Source: Gammaproteobacteria bacterium
GTDB lineage: Bacteria > Pseudomonadota > Gammaproteobacteria > DSM-26407
DNA length: 7,884 bases
Direction of reading: 5' to 3'
Assembly: GCA_028694565.1 (NCBI GenBank)
Contig: JAQVKR010000107.1
Location: 1 to 7,884 of the forward strand
Position 1 is the stretch's first letter; each line of letters begins with the position of its first letter. A model generated the notes under the pieces. The model saw nothing but the letters and a program-made list of their open reading frames with translations, made no database searches and was not told where the DNA came from. This document shows, in pieces, positions 4,711 to 7,884 of this stretch. Made by a program: the position numbers and the translations under genes.

Positions 4711-5796
4711 ATGCCCGTCCCGTCATCCGCCACCAGGCCCGTACCCGTGATCCCGATCCGCTTCGCTCCCCGCCTGCTCCTCTGGCTGTTCCTGTTCCTC
4801 ACCGTGCCGGCCGCCGCCCAGGCACCGGCTGAAGCCGGCCCGGGGACCGCGCCGGAGGTACGCGCGGTGGTCTTCATCGCCACCGGCTGCAACGCCTGCG
4901 ATGAACTGTTCGACTACGTCGCGCCGCTGCTGTTCGAGCGCTACGGCACACGCCTGGAGCTGGCCGCCGTCGATGCCGGCAGCGCCGCCGGCGCCGGGGT
5001 CTACCGGGCGCTGGGAGAGGCCGGGCGGGCGCCCGTGGACGAGCCGGTGGTGCGGGTCGGCGACCGTTCGCTCACGGGGCTGGACGCCATCGTGGCGGAG
5101 CTGGGGGACGGCTTCGAGGCCCTGGCCGCCGATCCGGCGTCCGCCCGCTGGCCCGCCCTGCCGGGTCTGGAGGCGCTCCTGCCGGCCGGGATCGAGATCG
5201 TCCGCGAGCGGGTGGCCGGCGCGCCGTCCGCCACTCTGCCGGCGGCGCAGGAACACCTGCTCCCGGCCCGGGACCGGATCGCCAACGGCCTGGCGGTGGT
5301 GGTGCTGGTGGGAATGGTGCTGGCGCTGCTGCACGCCCTGGGGCGGGTGCGCCGCCCGGGCCGGCGCACCGCCCGGACCTCCACGCTGGTGCCGCTCAGC
5401 CTGATGGCCGGCCTGTTCATCTCCGCCTATCTCGCCTACACCCACATCACCGGAACCGAGGCGGCGTGCGGCCCCATCGGCAGCTGCAACGCCGTTCAGC
5501 AGAGCGAGTACGCCCAGCTGTTCGACATTCCCCTGGGGGTGCTCGGGGTCATGGGCTACACCCTGCTGCTGCTCACCTGGCTGGTGGGCCGCGGGCTCTC
5601 GCCCCGCGGCGGCGGCTGGCGCTGGGTCACCTGGGCCGTGGCGCTGGCCGGCGTGCTCTTCTCCCTGCGGCTCACGGCGCTGGAGCCCTTCGTCATCGGC
5701 GCCACCTGCCTCTGGTGCCTGGGCTCCGCCATCGCCATGACCACCACCCTGTGGCTGCTCTCGGGCGAGACCCGGCGCGCCGCCGACACGATGTAG
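4711..5796 (+). CDS. Exported thioredoxin-like domain fused to VKOR-type disulfide-forming membrane domain
   Basis: A 361-residue protein. After a hydrophobic signal or anchor (about 20-37, ending AAAQA) comes a periplasmic thioredoxin/glutaredoxin-like domain (about 50-140) with a CNAC redox motif (C60, C63) and a possible cis-proline at P112 (EPVVRVGD). A linker leads to a multi-helix domain with the vitamin K epoxide reductase signature: loop cysteines C253 and C259 in ACGPIGSCN, followed by QSEYAQLFDIPLGVLGVMGY, and the active-site CLWC (C333, C336) in the last helix. All four VKOR cysteines are present. The expected job is to pass electrons from periplasmic thiols via the Trx-like domain to membrane quinone, forming disulfides as DsbB does. 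Alternative starts are TTG 4681 and GTG 4747; the latter leaves a compact signal peptide (IPIRFAPRLLLW...) with AGG 9 nt upstream. It is the window's only plus-strand gene. Confidence 0.93.
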   Translation: MPVPSSATRPVPVIPIRFAPRLLLWLFLFLTVPAAAQAPAEAGPGTAPEVRAVVFIATGCNACDELFDYVAPLLFERYGTRLELAAVDAGSAAGAGVYRALGEAGRAPVDEPVVRVGDRSLTGLDAIVAELGDGFEALAADPASARWPALPGLEALLPAGIEIVRERVAGAPSATLPAAQEHLLPARDRIANGLAVVVLVGMVLALLHALGRVRRPGRRTARTSTLVPLSLMAGLFISAYLAYTHITGTEAACGPIGSCNAVQQSEYAQLFDIPLGVLGVMGYTLLLLTWLVGRGLSPRGGGWRWVTWAVALAGVLFSLRLTALEPFVIGATCLWCLGSAIAMTTTLWLLSGETRRAADTM

Positions 5797-5814
5797 GGCC
5801 GGATTCATCCGGCC
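5797..5814. repeat. Perfect inverted repeat directly after the VKOR stop, possible terminator stem
   Basis: GGCCGGAT-TC-ATCCGGCC begins immediately after the TAG of the VKOR gene. It gives an 8-bp stem with a minimal 2-nt loop (realistically 7 bp with a 4-nt loop). No T-tract follows on the plus strand, so it is not a standard intrinsic terminator, but its place between two convergent genes (next stop at 5888) suits a transcription-end structure or 3'-end stabiliser. A 12-nt palindrome, CGGCGGCCGCCG (5844-5855), lies further along in the same gap; in DNA this GC-rich it may be chance. Confidence 0.4.
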
Positions 5815-5887
5815 GGGCGCGGCGCCCCGTCACGGGTACGGATCGGCGGCCGCCGCCGCGGGATGGCGGGCAATCCGGGTCGGGCCC

Positions 5888-7369
5888 TCAGGCCGGGCGC
5901 AGCCCGCGCAGCAGCCGCCGCCCGTCCAGCGCGAAGGCGACGAGCAGGAACGCCGCCAGCAGCAGGCTGCCGGCGAGGAAGGCGTGCAGGCCGGCGCGCT
6001 CCACCAGCAGCCGGTCGGCGCCGTAGAGGGCCAGCCCGAGGGCCAGGTAGCCGAACAGCCGCCGCAGGTCGTAGGGCACCGGGTAGTAGCGCCGCCCGAG
6101 CGCCCAGGAGAGCGCCACCATGACGGCGTAGCAGACGAGCGTCGCCCAGGCCGCCCCCATGTAGCCGTACACCGGCACCCACCACAGCAGCAGCGCCACG
6201 GTGACCGCCGCCCCCGTCAGCGCCACGCCCGCGCCCAGCAGGGTGCGGTCGGTGAGCTTGTACCAGATGGAGAGGTTCACGTAGACGCCGAGCAGCAGGT
6301 TGGCCAGCAGCAGCACCGGCACCACCTCCAGCCCCACCCGGTAGGGCGCGCCGATGAAGAACTTGAACAAGTCGATGTAGAGGGTGACCAGCAGGAAGAT
6401 GAACACGCAGAAGATGACGAAGGCGGTCAGCACCTGGGCGTAGATCCGGCGCGCGTCGGTCTGCTTCGCGTAGGCGAAGAAGAACGGCTCGCCGGCGTAG
6501 CGGAACGCCTGGATGAACAGGGTCATCAGGATGGAGAGCTTGTAGCAGGCGCTGTAGATGCCGAGCTGGGCCAGGTTGGTCTCGAGATCGTGGGGCAGCA
6601 GGTACTTCAGCGCCGCGCGGTCGAGCATCTCGTTGACGATGCCCGCGAAGCCGATGATCACCATCGGCATCGAGTAGCGGATGAGGCGGGCGAACAGCGC
6701 CCCGTCGAAGGCGCCCAGCGCCCCGCGCAGCTGGGGGCCGAGCAGCAGCAGCTTGACGGCGCTCGCGGCCAGGTTGGCGAGGAAGATGTAGCCCACGCCG
6801 ACGGCGGGGTTCCACAGCCCGCCGAGGAACGACTGGGGATCGGCTTCGAAGGCCCGCCGGCAGAGCACGATGAAGAACAGGTTGAGGCCGATGTTGACCC
6901 CGATCTCGATCACCTTGATGGCGGCGAAGCGCGCCGCCCGCTGCTCGGCCCGCAGCCGCGCGAAGGCCACCAGCCCCACCGAGTCCAGCGCCAGGATGGC
7001 AGCCACCCACCAGATGTACTCCGGGTGGTCGGGGTAGCGCAGCAGCGCCGCCAGGGGCTGCTGCAGCAGCAGGAGCAGCAGGAAGAAGCCGCCGTTGGCC
7101 AGCGCCACGAAGCGCAGCGCCGTGGCGTAGACCGTCTCCGGCGCATGCTCCCCGCCCTCGCGGAAACGGAAGTAGCCCGTCTCCAGCCCGAACACCAGCA
7201 GCACCGCCAGGAAACCCATGTAGGCGTAGAACTCCGACACCACGCCGTACTCCGCCGGGGCGAAGGTGTAGGTGAACAGCGGCACCAGCAGGTAGTTCAG
7301 GAAGCGCCCGAAGACGCTGCTGACGCCGTAGATGGCGGTCTGTGAGGCGAGGCGCTTGAGCGGATTCAA
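5888..7369 (-). CDS. Polysaccharide / lipid-linked oligosaccharide flippase (MOP superfamily, Wzx-like)
   Basis: A protein of about 493 residues with 12-14 hydrophobic helices across its length, the size and pattern of MATE-like MOP exporters that flip undecaprenyl-linked sugars for O-antigen, capsule or exopolysaccharide. The N-terminus NPLKRLASQTAIYGVSSVFGRFLNYLLVPLFT is characteristic of the Polysacc_synt branch, with GVVSEFYAYM and an LETGYFRF motif following. Start choice is awkward: no ATG fits. I use the TTG at 7369 because homologues begin at NPLK; another TTG at 7453 would add 28 residues lacking membrane character. Neither has a convincing ribosome binding site, so translation may be weak. 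No glycosyltransferase, polymerase or sugar-nucleotide gene is next to it in the window, so its substrate is unknown. It is convergent with the VKOR gene and lies 111 nt downstream of the EAL gene. Confidence 0.9.
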   Translation of the reverse strand: MNPLKRLASQTAIYGVSSVFGRFLNYLLVPLFTYTFAPAEYGVVSEFYAYMGFLAVLLVFGLETGYFRFREGGEHAPETVYATALRFVALANGGFFLLLLLLQQPLAALLRYPDHPEYIWWVAAILALDSVGLVAFARLRAEQRAARFAAIKVIEIGVNIGLNLFFIVLCRRAFEADPQSFLGGLWNPAVGVGYIFLANLAASAVKLLLLGPQLRGALGAFDGALFARLIRYSMPMVIIGFAGIVNEMLDRAALKYLLPHDLETNLAQLGIYSACYKLSILMTLFIQAFRYAGEPFFFAYAKQTDARRIYAQVLTAFVIFCVFIFLLVTLYIDLFKFFIGAPYRVGLEVVPVLLLANLLLGVYVNLSIWYKLTDRTLLGAGVALTGAAVTVALLLWWVPVYGYMGAAWATLVCYAVMVALSWALGRRYYPVPYDLRRLFGYLALGLALYGADRLLVERAGLHAFLAGSLLLAAFLLVAFALDGRRLLRGLRPA

Positions 7370-7439
7370 GGTCGATGGGCTGTCGCGGCTGGGGGAACCC
7401 GGTGGTGATAGCGCATTCTGGCCGATGGCGCGGCCCAGG

Positions 7440-7467
7440 AAAAGGGCGGGCAACGCGCGGCGCCCGC
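7440..7467 (-). terminator. Possible weak terminator after the EAL gene
   Basis: On the minus strand GCGGGC (7467-7462) and GCCCGC (7451-7446) can pair across a 10-nt loop, followed by CC and then TTTT (7443-7440). The stem is short, the loop large and the T-tract only four bases. The position, 14 nt beyond the EAL stop at 7481 and before the flippase start, is plausible. If the flippase starts at TTG 7453, this element overlaps its start, which argues for the shorter 7369 start if the terminator is real. Confidence 0.3.
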
Positions 7468-7480
7468 GGCCTCCGGGGGC

Positions 7481-7884
7481 TCAGGCCGGCTGCGGCGCCG
7501 CTTCGGGGAGGCCCCCCGGACGCTCCATCCAGGCGCGGCACTCCGGCGCCGGCAGGGGCCGGCACAGGTAATAGCCCTGGGCCAGATCGCAGCCCAGCTC
7601 CGTCACCAGGTCGATTGCCCGGGCGTTCTCCACCCCCTCGGCCACCACCTCCATGCCCATGGCATGGGCCATGGCCACGGCGGCGCGGACGATTTCGCGC
7701 GCGCCGCTCTCCGTCTCCACGCGCTGCACGAAGCTCTGGTCCACCTTGATGCAGGCCGCCGGCAGGCGGTCCAGGTAGGCCAGCGAGGAGTAGCCGGTGC
7801 CGAAATCGTCGATGGCGATGGTGACGTGGATGTCGCCGAGCTCGGAGAGGATGGCCGCCGCGCGGCCCGGGTTCAGCATCATGG
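7481..7884 (-). CDS. EAL-domain cyclic-di-GMP phosphodiesterase, C-terminal part (5' end outside window)
   Basis: The frame is open to the right edge, so only the C-terminal 134 or so codons are seen; the full gene begins beyond 7884. The visible part is the second half of an EAL domain, which hydrolyses c-di-GMP to linear pGpG. Key residues are intact: the metal-binding DDFGTGYSS (25-33 of the visible part), IKVDQSF with Lys46 and Asp48, the general Glu in VVAEGVE (E82), and CDLAQGYYLCRPLP (98-111). The protein is therefore probably an active phosphodiesterase rather than a degenerate EAL receptor, provided the unseen EAL motif is present. A Pro/Ala-rich tail of about 12 residues closes it. 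Whether GGDEF, PAS or sensor domains precede it cannot be seen. The ATG at 7882 is internal, since EAL homologues continue upstream of the equivalent position. Confidence 0.93.
   Translation of the reverse strand, partial: MMLNPGRAAAILSELGDIHVTIAIDDFGTGYSSLAYLDRLPAACIKVDQSFVQRVETESGAREIVRAAVAMAHAMGMEVVAEGVENARAIDLVTELGCDLAQGYYLCRPLPAPECRAWMERPGGLPEAAPQPA

Noticed and set aside
5984..7345. Long plus-strand open frame (453 codons) opposite the flippase gene
   Set aside because: Its product is dominated by Gln, Glu, His, Arg and Val with no fold or motif, the typical antisense shadow of a Leu/Ala/Gly-rich membrane protein in GC-rich DNA. The minus-strand frame has clear transmembrane helices and family motifs.
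5805..7565. Minus-strand open frame of 586 codons, longer than the flippase itself
   Set aside because: It is an Arg/Ala/Gly/Pro-rich low-complexity frame overlapping both the flippase and the end of the EAL gene; no domain is visible, and the shorter frame is the real gene.
1..7884. CRISPR arrays, tRNA genes, insertion sequences or phage and defence modules
   Set aside because: No regularly spaced direct repeats, no cloverleaf-like sequence, no transposase or integrase motif, and no terminal inverted repeats were seen on either strand.

Overview
The window is a GC-rich (visibly around 70% G+C), gene-dense bacterial chromosome segment. Codon use and the families present suggest a high-GC proteobacterium, most likely a gammaproteobacterium of the Chromatiales/Ectothiorhodospiraceae type; this is an inference from style, with no rRNA or marker gene to confirm it. 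I see no tRNA, rRNA, CRISPR array, insertion sequence, integrase, toxin-antitoxin pair or phage gene.

Layout, left to right. Positions 1-1136 (all minus): a small two-helix membrane protein interrupted near its end by an in-frame TAG, an AhpD-like carboxymuconolactone decarboxylase-family protein 6 nt upstream of it, and a single-helix anchored protein with no recognised family. Positions 1282-2762 (minus): a RibD-C/dihydrofolate-reductase-like protein, a GNAT acetyltransferase resembling diamine/thialysine acetyltransferases, and a small two-helix membrane protein. Positions 2804-4596 (minus): a likely transcription unit reading hemolysin III (trhA), GNAT, GNAT, closed by a clear intrinsic terminator at 2804-2832. 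Positions 4711-5796 (plus): the only plus-strand gene, divergent from trhA, encoding an exported thioredoxin-like domain fused to a VKOR-type disulfide-forming membrane domain. Positions 5888-7369 (minus, convergent with the VKOR gene): a Wzx-like polysaccharide flippase. Positions 7481-7884 (minus): the C-terminal part of a c-di-GMP phosphodiesterase EAL domain that runs off the window.

The genes do not form one pathway. The most coherent groupings are the trhA-GNAT-GNAT unit and the loose accumulation of three GNAT enzymes within about 2 kb, two of them clear paralogues. The most notable single observations are the in-frame amber codon at 71-73, followed by a well preserved C-terminal coding tail, and the VKOR protein whose thioredoxin-like domain lies at the N-terminus rather than the C-terminus. 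I found no convincing evidence for a previously undescribed multi-gene system here.
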